Shown here in pieces: positions 8,129 through 17,032 of a stretch of 64,000 nt of DNA. Location of the stretch: NCBI RefSeq assembly GCF_020410765.1, contig NZ_CP084541.1, positions 186,001 through 250,000 of the forward strand. The letters are read 5' to 3'. Origin of the DNA: Streptomyces marincola (lineage in GTDB: Bacteria > Actinomycetota > Actinomycetes > Streptomycetales > Streptomycetaceae). The stretch's first letter is position 1. Every line of letters starts with the position of its first letter. Under the pieces are notes generated by a model. That model worked only from the letters and a program-made list of their open reading frames with translations, had not been told where the DNA came from and ran no database searches. A program made the translations under genes and the position numbers.

Positions 8129-10495
8129 TTACAGGTCTCGGCACTGCGCCGACTTCGGACCGCTCACCGTGTTGGTCGAACCATTGTTCACCGGGGGCCG
8201 GGCGTTCTCGCGGCACGTCAGTGGGCCGCTGATCGTGTTTCCCGCGATCACGTTCCACCACTGCGTCTGCGTCACCGCCACCGGGCCGGAGATCGTGTTC
8301 GGAGCACATCCCAGCACCGGGTTGCCGATGGTCACCGACGAAGTCCCCGAGGACGTCACCGGGCCGGAGATCCGGCTGTCGCAGATCACCACCGCTGCCG
8401 CGCCGTCGGCCCGCACCGGGCCGGAGATCGCCGCACCGTCCACCTGGAGCGAGGCCCCGTCGCGCACCGACACCGGACCTGACACCGTCGCTCCGTCCAG
8501 GCAGGTCACACCCTCGGTCACCGTCAACGGCCCGGTGTGCCGGCCGGTGATCACGCGGTCGCAGTCGAGACCGGCATAGGTCTCGACCACGTCGACCATC
8601 GCTGTGACCGGGCCGTACTCGGTCGAGCCCTGAACCGTGAGCCGGCCGGCCTCCTCCGTGGCGCCGTCCGGAACCGGGTCCCACGCCACCGGCACCGGCT
8701 CGGTCGAGCCATCGGCCGTGGTCAGCGCATCGACGGAGTCCGGCAGCGCGACCTCGCCGTCGACCAGGACGCCCGCGTACACGGTGTCCTCCACGACGTG
8801 GGTCGCGCGGCTCTCGCTGAAGACATCGATCGACGCGTTCGGCTCCCAGGTGCGCGCCATACCCGGTACGGCGGTGAACATGGACTGCCAACGCGCCGGC
8901 TCCCACACCAGCACGCCCACGCCCTGGTTGTTCGGGATGTCGTTGGCGATCTGGAACACGCGCTGGAGGGCGTCCGCCTGTCCCTGGACGGTCCGCGGGT
9001 ACGTCGAGTTGGGCATCGGGGCCCCGCCGCCGCCCGACGCCGGGTACGAGGTCTCGGCGATGTCGATCTTGTACCCCGGGTGCGCCGCCGCCACCGCGTT
9101 CAGGGTCTGCTCGATCTGTTCCGGCGACCCGTGCCATTCCGGGTAGTACGAGTGGGCGAGAACGTCCGGGTCGACGCCTTTGGCATTCAGCCGGGTCAGG
9201 TACTGGTCCCAGAACTCAAGCGCCTTGTCGCTCCGGCCGGTGGCGATGTGCGCCTCGACGTCGATGTCCTCACCGTGGTCGGCCGACGCGTCGCGGACCG
9301 CGCTGATCCCCTGCGCGGACAGCGTCGTGAACCGGTCCCACGCCTCGTCGTAGAGCCGCTGTTCCTCGGGATCCTCGGAGCCCCAGTAGTCCCAGAGCAG
9401 GCCGCCGCCGGGCTGCGACTGATAGATCTCCGGGTGGTCGCGGAAGTACGGTGGATCGGTGGTGCCGATCAACGCCGCCTCACTGCCGAACATGAAGCCA
9501 TTGATGATCTCGTTGCCGACCGCCACCTTGTCCGGCGTCGTGCCCTGCTCGATCAGCTGCTCGACATAGTCGTAGGTGTAGTCGTACACCTCCTGGCTCA
9601 GGTCGTCGAATTCCAGCTCCGCCCATTCCCGCGGCTTCGGCTGCTTGGCCGGATCGGCCCACGAGTCCGCGTAGTGGAAGTCGATCCCCAGGCCCATGTC
9701 CCGTTCGGCCTTGATCCACTCGGCGACCTCACGTGACCGCTCCGGACCCTGGTACGGGACGGGCAGCACGTCGCCCGACGACTCGCTGCGGGGCTCGTTG
9801 AAGATCCGCAGCCTGACGTACTCGACGCCGCGGTCCTGGAGCACGTCGAGCAGGTGGGGGCCCGCACCGGGGTCCTCCTCCGTCGGACTCACCCAGTAGT
9901 CGCGTCCTTCGGCGACATCGTTGTCCACCCAGGAGGCGTCGGCGCCGAGGACCAGGTCGTCGCGCAGGTAGTTGTAGACGCTGAGTTCGCTGATCCCCAG
10001 GGTCGCGCCGGGCGAGGCTCCCGTGAATGTCACGCGCACGAATCGCGTTCCCGGCTGGGTGAAGAGGTCGACCGATCCCCGCGTGGGCTGGTCGTTGGCC
10101 GAGTGGTCGGCGATGACGTGCCACTGGTCGCCGTCCGCGGACGCCTCGATCACGTACTGGTAGACCGCCCCGGCGTCCGGGAAGACGACCTCGGTCTTCC
10201 TGACGTTGTCGTAGGCGCCGCCGAGATCGAGAGTCAGCCACTGGCCCGACGAGGTGTCGTCAGCCACCCACGCGGTGCTGTCCTCCTGATCGATCGCCAG
10301 GTCGGCGCTCGACGCGCCGCTGCTGACCTCGACGCCGGCCCAGGGCCGCTCACTGATATCGCTCTCGATCGGCGAGATCTCAGCCTCCCCGAAGTGCGCG
10401 GAGGCCGAGCCGACCGGCCCGAGCGCTACCGCGCCGCACCCCAGGGCGACCGTGGTCGCGACACTGAGTGCCGTGCGGAAGAAGTGCTTTCGCAT
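8129..10495 (-). CDS. Secreted arabinogalactan endo-beta-1,4-galactanase (GH53) with discoidin-like and repeat domains
   Basis: This 788-residue enzyme should cut beta-1,4-galactan side chains of pectin outside the cell. After a signal peptide (MRKHFFRTALSV...ASA) comes an F5/8 type C (discoidin-like) carbohydrate-binding domain (about 45-160). The GH53 barrel follows (about 165-540), with GADASW, YVRLRIFNEP, GLGIDFHYADSWADP, the acid/base Glu in VAVGNEI and the nucleophile Glu in DIAETSYP. Next is a bacterial Ig-like domain. The last 150 residues carry repeated ISGPV/VSGPV units that suggest a beta-helix. ATG at 10495 has GAGGAA upstream; the longer frame to 10537 is less likely. It fits the pectin theme of the neighbouring genes and has its own terminator. 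Confidence 0.93.
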   Translation of the reverse strand: MRKHFFRTALSVATTVALGCGAVALGPVGSASAHFGEAEISPIESDISERPWAGVEVSSGASSADLAIDQEDSTAWVADDTSSGQWLTLDLGGAYDNVRKTEVVFPDAGAVYQYVIEASADGDQWHVIADHSANDQPTRGSVDLFTQPGTRFVRVTFTGASPGATLGISELSVYNYLRDDLVLGADASWVDNDVAEGRDYWVSPTEEDPGAGPHLLDVLQDRGVEYVRLRIFNEPRSESSGDVLPVPYQGPERSREVAEWIKAERDMGLGIDFHYADSWADPAKQPKPREWAELEFDDLSQEVYDYTYDYVEQLIEQGTTPDKVAVGNEIINGFMFGSEAALIGTTDPPYFRDHPEIYQSQPGGGLLWDYWGSEDPEEQRLYDEAWDRFTTLSAQGISAVRDASADHGEDIDVEAHIATGRSDKALEFWDQYLTRLNAKGVDPDVLAHSYYPEWHGSPEQIEQTLNAVAAAHPGYKIDIAETSYPASGGGGAPMPNSTYPRTVQGQADALQRVFQIANDIPNNQGVGVLVWEPARWQSMFTAVPGMARTWEPNASIDVFSESRATHVVEDTVYAGVLVDGEVALPDSVDALTTADGSTEPVPVAWDPVPDGATEEAGRLTVQGSTEYGPVTAMVDVVETYAGLDCDRVITGRHTGPLTVTEGVTCLDGATVSGPVSVRDGASLQVDGAAISGPVRADGAAAVVICDSRISGPVTSSGTSSVTIGNPVLGCAPNTISGPVAVTQTQWWNVIAGNTISGPLTCRENARPPVNNGSTNTVSGPKSAQCRDL

Positions 10496-10826
10496 CGTTG
10501 CCTGTTCCTCATTTCCGTGCCCCTGGGACGGGGGCACACGGTGTTTCAGCGAGCCCGTCCGGGGCCGGTTCCACCGGTCCCGGAAGGGCTCGCGTCTTCC
10601 CCAGCCGGCTTGGAGGGCCGGGGGAAGTGCGTGGTGTGGCGCCTGCGCGCCACTCGCCGGCCCTGTGCGTACCTGGGCGAACCGGGAACGCGGCGAGGCA
10701 CCGCGGCCGACGGCCGAGCCCGGCGGACCGGGGTCGGTCCCCGCTCCACGTGGGCCGCGTCGGAACGGACCATCTCGCGGTGGAGGCGGGCACCGGCGGG
10801 AGACGTTCGTCCTCGGTCCGGGGCCT
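10496..10826. other. Intergenic region with leader hairpins before the galactanase
   Basis: No gene is visible. A 7-bp hairpin GTGCCCC/GGGGCAC (10517-10537) sits in the galactanase leader, about 20 bases from its start codon. An imperfect larger fold lies at about 10591-10624. I found no copy of the TGAAACGATTCA box here. Confidence 0.5.
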
Positions 10827-10859
10827 CCGGGCCGGCCGGGGCAGTCCCGGCCGACCCGG
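10827..10859 (-). terminator. Terminator hairpin after the first PL11 gene
   Basis: A 14-bp stem with one mismatch and a 5-nt loop (GCAGT) lies 34 bp past the lyase stop on the minus strand. Confidence 0.7.
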
Positions 10860-10892
10860 AGGTGGTGTCCGTTCCCGCGTGCCGACCGCAGG

Positions 10893-13211
10893 TCAGCGCA
10901 CGTAGATGTGGGGCTGCGGCGGGCGGGTCATGCCGGCCCCGAGGAAGTAGCTCGGGTGGGGCGGCTGGTTGTAGGCGGTGTTCTGCCAGGCCAGCGCCAC
11001 CCGGTACTGCGCGTCATGGGCCAGGGTGTGCAGCTTGGTGGTGGTCGGCGTGGTCGTGGCGTAGATACGCAGGGCGCTGTTGTCCGAGTGGCGCCAGATG
11101 ACTTCCTCGCGCCAGTCGCCGAACAGATCGCCCGACAGCACAGGAGTGGACTTGGTGCCGTTGCTGGAGGCCACACCGCTGCCGGTGAGCAGCCGGGTGT
11201 CGCCGCCGGTGCCGTACTTGTCGATCTGCGTGCCGTTGAGGAGTTCGCGCACGGGATCCGCGTCCCACCAGGCGAGGAAGTTGGCCGAGGAGGGGTTGCG
11301 GCCGACGTTGCCGCCGGAGGCGTTGCGGAGCTGGTTCATGTTCGGCCCGGAGCCCCAGAACTCCGCGCCCGGGTTGCCGGCGTGGATGTCGCCGGCGACC
11401 CCGCGGCCCGGCCCTTCGTCTCCGCTGGTGGGGGTGCGGTGGATGACCGCGCCGGTGGCGGCATCGTGGAGGTCGGAGCCGGGCTGGTTGCCGGACTCGT
11501 GGATGGTGAACACCTCAAGTCCCGGGCGGGAGGGCACGAAGTCTCCCACGTGCAGGGCGTCGCCGTGGCCGAAGCCGGTGGCGTACATGAGGGTGCCGTT
11601 GTCGTTGATGGTCGCGGAGCCGTACACGATCTCCTGGCGGCCGTCCGCGTCCACGTCCGCGATCGACAGCTGGTGGTTGCCCTGCCCGGCGGCGCGGGAG
11701 TTGCCCGAGGCGTTGGAGTCGAACGTCCAGCGCTTGGTCAGCTCCCCGTCGCGGAAGTCCCAGGCCGCGATCACCGCGCGGGTGTAGTAGCCCCGGGCCA
11801 TGATCAACGAGGGCCGCTGGCCATCCAGATACGCGGTTCCGGCCAGGAACCGGTCCACCCGGTTGCCGTAGTTGTCGCCCCAGGAGGCGACGTTGCCGCG
11901 CGGCGGGTCGTAGTTCACCGTGTCCATCGCGGCGCCGGTCAGGCCGTTGAACATGGTCAGGTACTCGGGACCGGCGAGGATGTACCCACTGGAGTTGCGG
12001 TGGTCGGCACCGGCGTTGCCGATGACCGCTCCCTGCCCGTCGCGCGTGCCGTCGGCCGTCTTCATGGCCACCTCGGCCCGGCCGTCACCGTCGTAGTCGT
12101 ACACCTGGAACTGCGTGTAGTGCGCCCCGGCCCGGATGTTGCGGCCCAGGTCGATACGCCACAGCCGCTCGCCGCCCAGCCGGTAGGCATCGATATAGAC
12201 GTTCCCCGTGGTGCCCGACTGGGAGTTGTCCTTGGCGTTGTTCGGGTCCCACTTCACGATCAGCTCGTACTGCCCGTCACCGTCCACATCCCCCGGGCTC
12301 GCCTCGACCGGCGTATAACCAGAACCAGGGCTCCGCAACGGAACATCCAGATAGTTCCCCCCGGTGAAACGCAACGACGGCTCCGACGCCGGCTGCTCCA
12401 CCCCGCCCACCACCGCGCGAACGGTGTACGAGGCGCCGGAAGGGGCGCCGCTGTCCAAGTAGTTCGTGGAGTCGGTGACCGGCGAACCGTTCACCCTCGT
12501 CCCGTCGCGGTACACGTTGAACGCCGTGTCATAGCCCTCGGTACCCAGCAACCGCCAGGACACCAGGTTCCCGCCGCCGGAACGCACCGACACCAGACCC
12601 CGGTTCAAATCCTCCATCTGCCGCGCTTCACCGACTGGCGGATCCGGGTCCGGGTCGGTGCCGCCGTCGACCTTGACCAGCCGCCACTGCTGGTTGGCAC
12701 CGTCGTTGTCGGTGTACTGGGAGATCCGGCCGCCATCCGCGGTGGACCGCTCCCACACCTCAAGTGCCTTACCGCTGTTGCGGTTGATCAGCTGCACATA
12801 CTGGCTGTCGATGTCGACCACGCTGAACTGCTGGTTGACGGCGTTGTTGTCCGTCCACTGCATCACGTTCGCGCCGTTGGCCGTGGACCTTCCCTCGACA
12901 TCGAGCACCTTGCCGCTGTGCCGGGCCATGATCCGGTAGTACCCGTTGCCCGAATCGACGAACTGGAACTGCTGGTTGGTGCCTGCTCCCGGAGTCCACT
13001 GGATGGCCTCGGCCCCGTTGGCTGTGGAGCGCTCGGAGATGTCGATGGCCTTGCCGCTGTGCCGTGAGACCAGCTGGTAGTAGGCGGATGTGTCGACCAC
13101 GGCCGCGCTGGCGGGGGACGCGGGCAGCGCGACCAGCGAGACAGCGGCCAGCAGCACCGCGAGCAAGAACGTGACCGGCCCGCGGGTTCTTCGCAGATGT
13201 CGGACGGACAT
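10893..13211 (-). CDS. Secreted rhamnogalacturonan lyase (PL11) with N-terminal CBM13
   Basis: This enzyme of about 772 residues should cleave the rhamnogalacturonan-I backbone of pectin by beta-elimination outside the cell. A signal peptide (MSVRHLRRTRGP...ASA) is followed by a ricin-type trefoil (about 37-175) with three repeats ending NQQF/NQQF/NQQW, a short Pro/Asp linker, and the PL11 propeller. The propeller starts MEDLNRGLVSV and contains Ca-binding-like DVDGDGQYELIVKWD and YDYDGDGRAEVAMKTADG. ATG at 13211 has GGAG upstream. The leader holds a TGAATCGTTTCA box shared with the rhamnose operon and a GAGCGCTC box near the likely transcription start, so control by LacI-type repressors is likely. 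It would supply rhamnose-containing oligosaccharides. Confidence 0.93.
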   Translation of the reverse strand: MSVRHLRRTRGPVTFLLAVLLAAVSLVALPASPASAAVVDTSAYYQLVSRHSGKAIDISERSTANGAEAIQWTPGAGTNQQFQFVDSGNGYYRIMARHSGKVLDVEGRSTANGANVMQWTDNNAVNQQFSVVDIDSQYVQLINRNSGKALEVWERSTADGGRISQYTDNDGANQQWRLVKVDGGTDPDPDPPVGEARQMEDLNRGLVSVRSGGGNLVSWRLLGTEGYDTAFNVYRDGTRVNGSPVTDSTNYLDSGAPSGASYTVRAVVGGVEQPASEPSLRFTGGNYLDVPLRSPGSGYTPVEASPGDVDGDGQYELIVKWDPNNAKDNSQSGTTGNVYIDAYRLGGERLWRIDLGRNIRAGAHYTQFQVYDYDGDGRAEVAMKTADGTRDGQGAVIGNAGADHRNSSGYILAGPEYLTMFNGLTGAAMDTVNYDPPRGNVASWGDNYGNRVDRFLAGTAYLDGQRPSLIMARGYYTRAVIAAWDFRDGELTKRWTFDSNASGNSRAAGQGNHQLSIADVDADGRQEIVYGSATINDNGTLMYATGFGHGDALHVGDFVPSRPGLEVFTIHESGNQPGSDLHDAATGAVIHRTPTSGDEGPGRGVAGDIHAGNPGAEFWGSGPNMNQLRNASGGNVGRNPSSANFLAWWDADPVRELLNGTQIDKYGTGGDTRLLTGSGVASSNGTKSTPVLSGDLFGDWREEVIWRHSDNSALRIYATTTPTTTKLHTLAHDAQYRVALAWQNTAYNQPPHPSYFLGAGMTRPPQPHIYVR
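12679..12794. repeat. 116-bp CBM13 repeat shared with 18979-19094
   Basis: The 116 bp here and at 18979-19094 differ at only four positions (12687, 12699, 12735, 12771), all apparently silent. Both encode the third trefoil repeat (KALEVWERSTADGG...NQQWRLV). The flanking parts of the same modules are much less alike. This points to recent exchange or selection on this segment. Confidence 0.85.
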
Positions 13212-13267
13212 GTGCGGCTCCTTCGGGTGGGCGGGTAGCGGCTCGCGTGCTCCCGACGAAAGGGCAA

Positions 13268-13279
13268 TGAAACGATTCA
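13268..13279 (-). promoter_or_regulatory. Candidate rhamnose-regulator operator in the PL11 leader
   Basis: TGAAACGATTCA (minus strand TGAATCGTTTCA) lies 57 bp upstream of the lyase start. The identical 12-mer sits just downstream of the rha promoter at 32874-32885, and a one-base variant precedes rhaM at 32721. Confidence 0.65.
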
Positions 13280-13321
13280 CACGCGTCGCGGACGAGAGCC
13301 GGGTTTCGATGTTCACGGGAG

Positions 13322-13368
13322 TGGGAGCGCTCTCGGTGAGGTTAGAGGCGTGTCACCGGGAGCGGCAA
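13322..13368 (-). promoter_or_regulatory. Promoter of the first PL11 gene with an overlapping GAGCGCTC box
   Basis: On the minus strand, TTGCCG (13368-13363), an 18-bp spacer and TAACCT (13344-13339) form a reasonable promoter. Just downstream, at 13322-13335, TGGGAGCGCTCTCG closely resembles the TGGGAGCGCTCCCA site of streptomycete sugar repressors of the LacI family. It would sit at the start of transcription. Confidence 0.55.
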
Positions 13369-13488
13369 GACACGTGCACGGATCGAGTGTGCCAACTTGT
13401 TCGATCAAGTGGATTCCTGACGCCTCGGCGACGGTCGGCCGTCCAGGCACGAACTCCGGGCAAGCTCCAGTCCGCACTCGTCACGCCT

Positions 13489-13526
13489 GATCCCGTCCGG
13501 TGGCCCTTCAACCCCCGGACGGGATC
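13489..13526. terminator. Strong inverted repeat between divergent promoters
   Basis: GATCCCGTCCGG and its exact complement are separated by 14 nt. The shape is that of a terminator, but no recognised gene ends here. It could insulate the two divergent promoters or end an unannotated short transcript. Confidence 0.5.
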
Positions 13527-13551
13527 GTTCATTACGGATCGCGCCCAACTC

Positions 13552-13627
13552 TTGACAGCCTTCAGCGCTGGTCGCACAATGTCACCGATTGTCACCATGT
13601 TTGAACAATCATGAGCGCTTTCGCTCA
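13552..13627 (+). promoter_or_regulatory. Promoter and operator for the GH43 gene
   Basis: TTGACA (13552-13557), a 17-bp spacer and CACAAT (13575-13580) read rightward. An inverted repeat TGAGCG-CTTT-CGCTCA follows at 13612-13627, placed where a repressor would block elongation. The next strong gene begins at 14108, so the leader would be about 520 nt. Confidence 0.5.
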
Positions 13628-13797
13628 AGATTCGTCCACTCCTGTGCCCTGCGCCGCGACTGGCCGCCGACCTGCACACCCGTGAACAGCGCCGCACGCA
13701 CTCTCGCCCCTCGGACACGACCGGGTCATCGCACCATCCGGTCTCCTGTCCCCGGGCGCGACGCCTTCCGTGGAACTCCCCTGCGAGGAGATCGACG

Positions 13798-14037
13798 ATG
13801 AACGCTCCCTCCCGCGGCCCCCCGTTCGCGCCACGCGGCGGCCGAGCCCGGCGTGGCACGGCGAGCCGCACTCCGCCGGAAGCGCTGATCACAAGCACAC
13901 CGCTCAGCAGGACGACCTCCGTCGCCGACACCACCGCCTCCCCCGACGGACGACGCGTCGCCTCCCCACCCGATGTCGCCCGGCGGTCCTGGATCAGTGC
14001 GCCGGCCGGCGCCCGCCGCAGCCGCACGACGGATTGA
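13798..14037 (+). CDS. Possible small leader ORF, no recognised family
   Basis: This 79-codon frame starts ATG with GAGGAG seven bases upstream, inside the long leader between the promoter at 13552 and the GH43 gene. The product (MNAPSRGPPFAPRGG...) is rich in Arg, Ser, Pro and Thr, with no domain, signal or membrane segment. The good ribosome site is the only support; the composition looks like that of chance frames in high-GC DNA. Confidence 0.25.
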   Translation: MNAPSRGPPFAPRGGRARRGTASRTPPEALITSTPLSRTTSVADTTASPDGRRVASPPDVARRSWISAPAGARRSRTTD

Positions 14038-14107
14038 CCGAAACGGCACAGGATCGCCTCGTCCCAGGCCGACTCCGGTCGGCACTTCCCCCACCAGGAG
14101 GTCTTCC

Positions 14108-15418
14108 GTGTTCAGATGCGTCAAGGCGAGACGCTGGCTGGCCCGACTCAGCCTCATGGTGCTCGCCGCCGCCGGCACCGCGGTGACGGCCGCGTCACCC
14201 GCACAGGCCGCCCCCGGCTACGTCTACACCACGTTCAAGGGGGACGCCGCCGCCGATCAGGAGCTCTGGGTCTATTCCTCGGCCAACGGCAGGGACTTCA
14301 GCGTGCTGGCGGACACCAACTACCGAGGCCCGTCCGGCGTGCTGCGCGACCCCAGCGTCATCCACCACAACGGGCTCTACTACATCGCCCACACCGTCCA
14401 GTCGTGGACCACGAACTCGACGCACTTCAACATCGCCTCCAGCCCCGACCTGGTCAACTGGACGCACGTGGCCAGCGTCGACTCCGGCGTGGCCGACACG
14501 CGATTCACCTGGGCGCCCGAGTTCTACGTCGAGAACGGCACCGTCCGGGTCATCGTGAGCATCGCCCGGACGACGTGTTCCAACTGCTTCCGCCCCTACG
14601 TCTTCACCGCCGAGAACAGTTCGCTGACCTCCTGGAGCGGGCCGGTGCAGATGGGCGGCCTCGGCTACAACTACATCGACACCTATGTCGTGAAGTCGGG
14701 CAGCACCTACCACGCCTTCGCCAAGAACGAGACGTCCAAGTACATCGAGCACTGGACCAGCACGAGCCTCACCAGCGGGTGGACCAACCGGGGTCCGTTG
14801 TGGAGCGCGGGCTACGAGGGACCGGCCGTGTTGCGGATGAGCGACGGTTCCTGGCGCATCTGGATCGACAAGTACACCAACGGCGGCATCTGGACGGCAA
14901 CCAGCTCGGACCTGAACTCCTGGTCGGGGCTGAGCCAGATCACGTGCCCGGGTTGCCGCCACGGCACGATCCTGCCGGTGGCCGACGTGCCCGGCCCGGC
15001 CCCGGCCTACCGCGTGACCAACCGCTACAGCGGCGGGGTGATGGACGTCATCTCGGCCTCCACCGCGAACAACGCCGAGGTCAAGCAGTGGACATGGAAC
15101 GGCGGTGGCAACCAGAAGTGGGTGTTCCAGGACAGCGGCGACGGCTACTTCCGCATCGTCAACCAGAACAGCGGCAAGTGCCTGGACGTGGCGAACGGCT
15201 CCACCGCGGACGGCGCCAACATCATCCAGTACACCTGCGGAATCGGCACCAACCAGCAATGGCAGTGGCAGGCCACCGGGAGCCACTTCCGGATCGTCGC
15301 CCGCCACAGCGGCAAATGCCTCGACGTCGTCGGCTCCGGCACCGCCGACGGCACCGACATCCAGCAGTACACCTGCGGCGGGGGCGCCAACCAGCAGTGG
15401 AGCCGTACCCAGGTCTGA
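14108..15418 (+). CDS. Secreted glycoside hydrolase family 43 with C-terminal CBM13
   Basis: This 436-residue secreted enzyme probably removes arabinose or galactose units from pectic or arabinogalactan side chains. GTG at 14108, four bases after AGGAGGTC, gives a clean signal peptide (FRCVKARRWLARLSL...AQA); upstream ATG codons in the same frame would bury it. The GH43 propeller (about 40-300) shows LRDPSVIHHNGLYYIAH, SSPDLVNWTHV, WAPEFYV and the Glu of GYEGPAVLR. The ricin-type trefoil (about 305-436) has SGKCLDV and NQQW repeats. The exact substrate cannot be set by eye; arabinanase or arabinofuranosidase is the usual label. A hairpin separates it from the GH5 gene. Confidence 0.88.
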   Translation: MFRCVKARRWLARLSLMVLAAAGTAVTAASPAQAAPGYVYTTFKGDAAADQELWVYSSANGRDFSVLADTNYRGPSGVLRDPSVIHHNGLYYIAHTVQSWTTNSTHFNIASSPDLVNWTHVASVDSGVADTRFTWAPEFYVENGTVRVIVSIARTTCSNCFRPYVFTAENSSLTSWSGPVQMGGLGYNYIDTYVVKSGSTYHAFAKNETSKYIEHWTSTSLTSGWTNRGPLWSAGYEGPAVLRMSDGSWRIWIDKYTNGGIWTATSSDLNSWSGLSQITCPGCRHGTILPVADVPGPAPAYRVTNRYSGGVMDVISASTANNAEVKQWTWNGGGNQKWVFQDSGDGYFRIVNQNSGKCLDVANGSTADGANIIQYTCGIGTNQQWQWQATGSHFRIVARHSGKCLDVVGSGTADGTDIQQYTCGGGANQQWSRTQV

Positions 15419-15432
15419 GCACGACCGGCAGG

Positions 15433-15468
15433 CCGAGCGCCCGCGACGGCCACCGCGCGGGCGCTCGG
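15433..15468 (+). terminator. Hairpin between the GH43 and GH5 genes
   Basis: CCGAGCGCCCGCG pairs with its exact complement across a 10-nt loop, 14 bp after the GH43 stop. It would end or attenuate transcription before the GH5 gene. Confidence 0.7.
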
Positions 15469-15520
15469 CACCGGCGGCTCACGGGCCGCCTGGCACATCG
15501 ATCCAGTGATGGGACACCTC

Positions 15521-17032
15521 ATGAGACTGATCACGGCGTCCGACGGCTACTCGCCGGCACCGCCACGAAGCGCACGTTCGTCGCTCCGGAGGCTGGTCGC
15601 CCTCACCGTGACCGTGTTCACCGCGGCGGCGAGCCTCGTCGTCTTCGCATCGTCACCGGCCAGTGCCGCCACCAGCCAGTTCCGGGGCATGAACTGGGCC
15701 GTGCTGGGTGACAACTTCAGCACCGACCCACTCGTTCTGCACGGGCTGAGCAAGTCCGACAGCAACGCGACGGTGCGGGCCAAGGCCAACGCCCTCTACG
15801 ACGACATGGCCGCCAGCATGGGCGTCAACACCGTCCGGCTGCCCATCAACACCCACACCGTGGCCGACACGGCCTGGTGGAACGCCTACCGCGGCGCCAT
15901 CGACGCCGCCACCGAACGCGGGTTCAAGGTCATCCTCGCCTACTGGGAGGACGGTGCCGCCTCCGGCGGCAGAATCACCGACGTCGCCGCGTGGAACACC
16001 ATGTGGTCCAGCGTCACCCACACCTACGGCTCGAACGGCAATGTCTACTTCGAGCCGATGAACGAGCCGCACGGCTACACGTCGGCGGAGTGGCGCGATG
16101 TCGCGGCGAACTGGCTCAGCCACCACACCTCGGCCGTGCCGAGCCGGGTACTCATCGGCGGCACCGGCTACAGCCAGGACCTCCGTGACATCTGCGACGA
16201 CAGCCGCTTCGACTCCACGCTGCTGTCCTTCCACCACTACGCCTTCTTCTACAGCCCGATGACCTACGACGCCTTCCGCAGCCACATCCAGACGCGGCTG
16301 GGCGACTGCGCCTCCCGCGCGATCGCGACCGAGTTCGGCGCGCCGATGTCCACCGGCCTCGACTACGGCGACGCGAACAGCACCGACAACTTCGTGCGCC
16401 ACATCCGCGCCATGGCCCAGGTCATGCGCGACAACGGGATGGGCGGCACCTACTGGCCCGCTCTCGGCGGCAAGCGGACCGGGAACCTGGACTACGACCA
16501 CTATTCCATGTACGCCCTGAGCGGCAGCGGCACCGACCTCAACCTGACCATCCGCAACGTCTCAGGCGCCGATCGGATCCGGTACGCCTGGGGCGACGGC
16601 TCCACGCCCGTGCCCCAGGCGTACCGGATCACCGTGCGCCACAGCGGCAAGGCCATGGACGTCCAGCAACCCAACACCGACAACGGCGCACGAGTCGGCC
16701 AGTACACCTACAACGGCGACGCGTGGCAGCAGTGGCGTTTCGAGGACGCCGGCAGCGGCTACTGGCGCATCGTCAGCCGCCACAGCGGCAAATGCCTCGA
16801 CGTGGTGAGCGCTTCGACCGCCGACGGCGCCGAACTCATCCAGTACACCTGCGGCACCGGCACCAACCAGCAGTTCCAGATGGTCGCCCAAGGCGGCTAC
16901 TTCCAACTCAGGGCCCGCCACAGCGGCAAATGCGTGGACGTCCCGTCCGCCTCGACCGCGGACGGCGCGATCCTCAAGCAGTACACGTGCAACTCCGGCG
17001 CCAACCAGCAGTGGTCGCGCACGGCCGTCTGA
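15521..17032 (+). CDS. Secreted glycoside hydrolase family 5 with C-terminal CBM13
   Basis: This secreted enzyme of about 503 residues has a signal peptide ending near SSPASA. The GH5 barrel (about 40-340) shows GMNWAVLG, VNTVRLPIN, the acid/base Glu in FEPMNEPHG, HHYAFFY and the nucleophile Glu in ATEFGAP. A ricin-type trefoil (about 365-503) follows, with three SGK(C/A)xDV repeats and NQQW. The GH5-CBM13 layout matches the endo-beta-1,6-galactanase described from Streptomyces avermitilis, which would fit arabinogalactan breakdown here, but this is an inference. The start is uncertain: GTG 15506, ATG 15509 and ATG 15521 are in frame, and 15521 has GGGA at a usable distance. Confidence 0.88.
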   Translation: MRLITASDGYSPAPPRSARSSLRRLVALTVTVFTAAASLVVFASSPASAATSQFRGMNWAVLGDNFSTDPLVLHGLSKSDSNATVRAKANALYDDMAASMGVNTVRLPINTHTVADTAWWNAYRGAIDAATERGFKVILAYWEDGAASGGRITDVAAWNTMWSSVTHTYGSNGNVYFEPMNEPHGYTSAEWRDVAANWLSHHTSAVPSRVLIGGTGYSQDLRDICDDSRFDSTLLSFHHYAFFYSPMTYDAFRSHIQTRLGDCASRAIATEFGAPMSTGLDYGDANSTDNFVRHIRAMAQVMRDNGMGGTYWPALGGKRTGNLDYDHYSMYALSGSGTDLNLTIRNVSGADRIRYAWGDGSTPVPQAYRITVRHSGKAMDVQQPNTDNGARVGQYTYNGDAWQQWRFEDAGSGYWRIVSRHSGKCLDVVSASTADGAELIQYTCGTGTNQQFQMVAQGGYFQLRARHSGKCVDVPSASTADGAILKQYTCNSGANQQWSRTAV

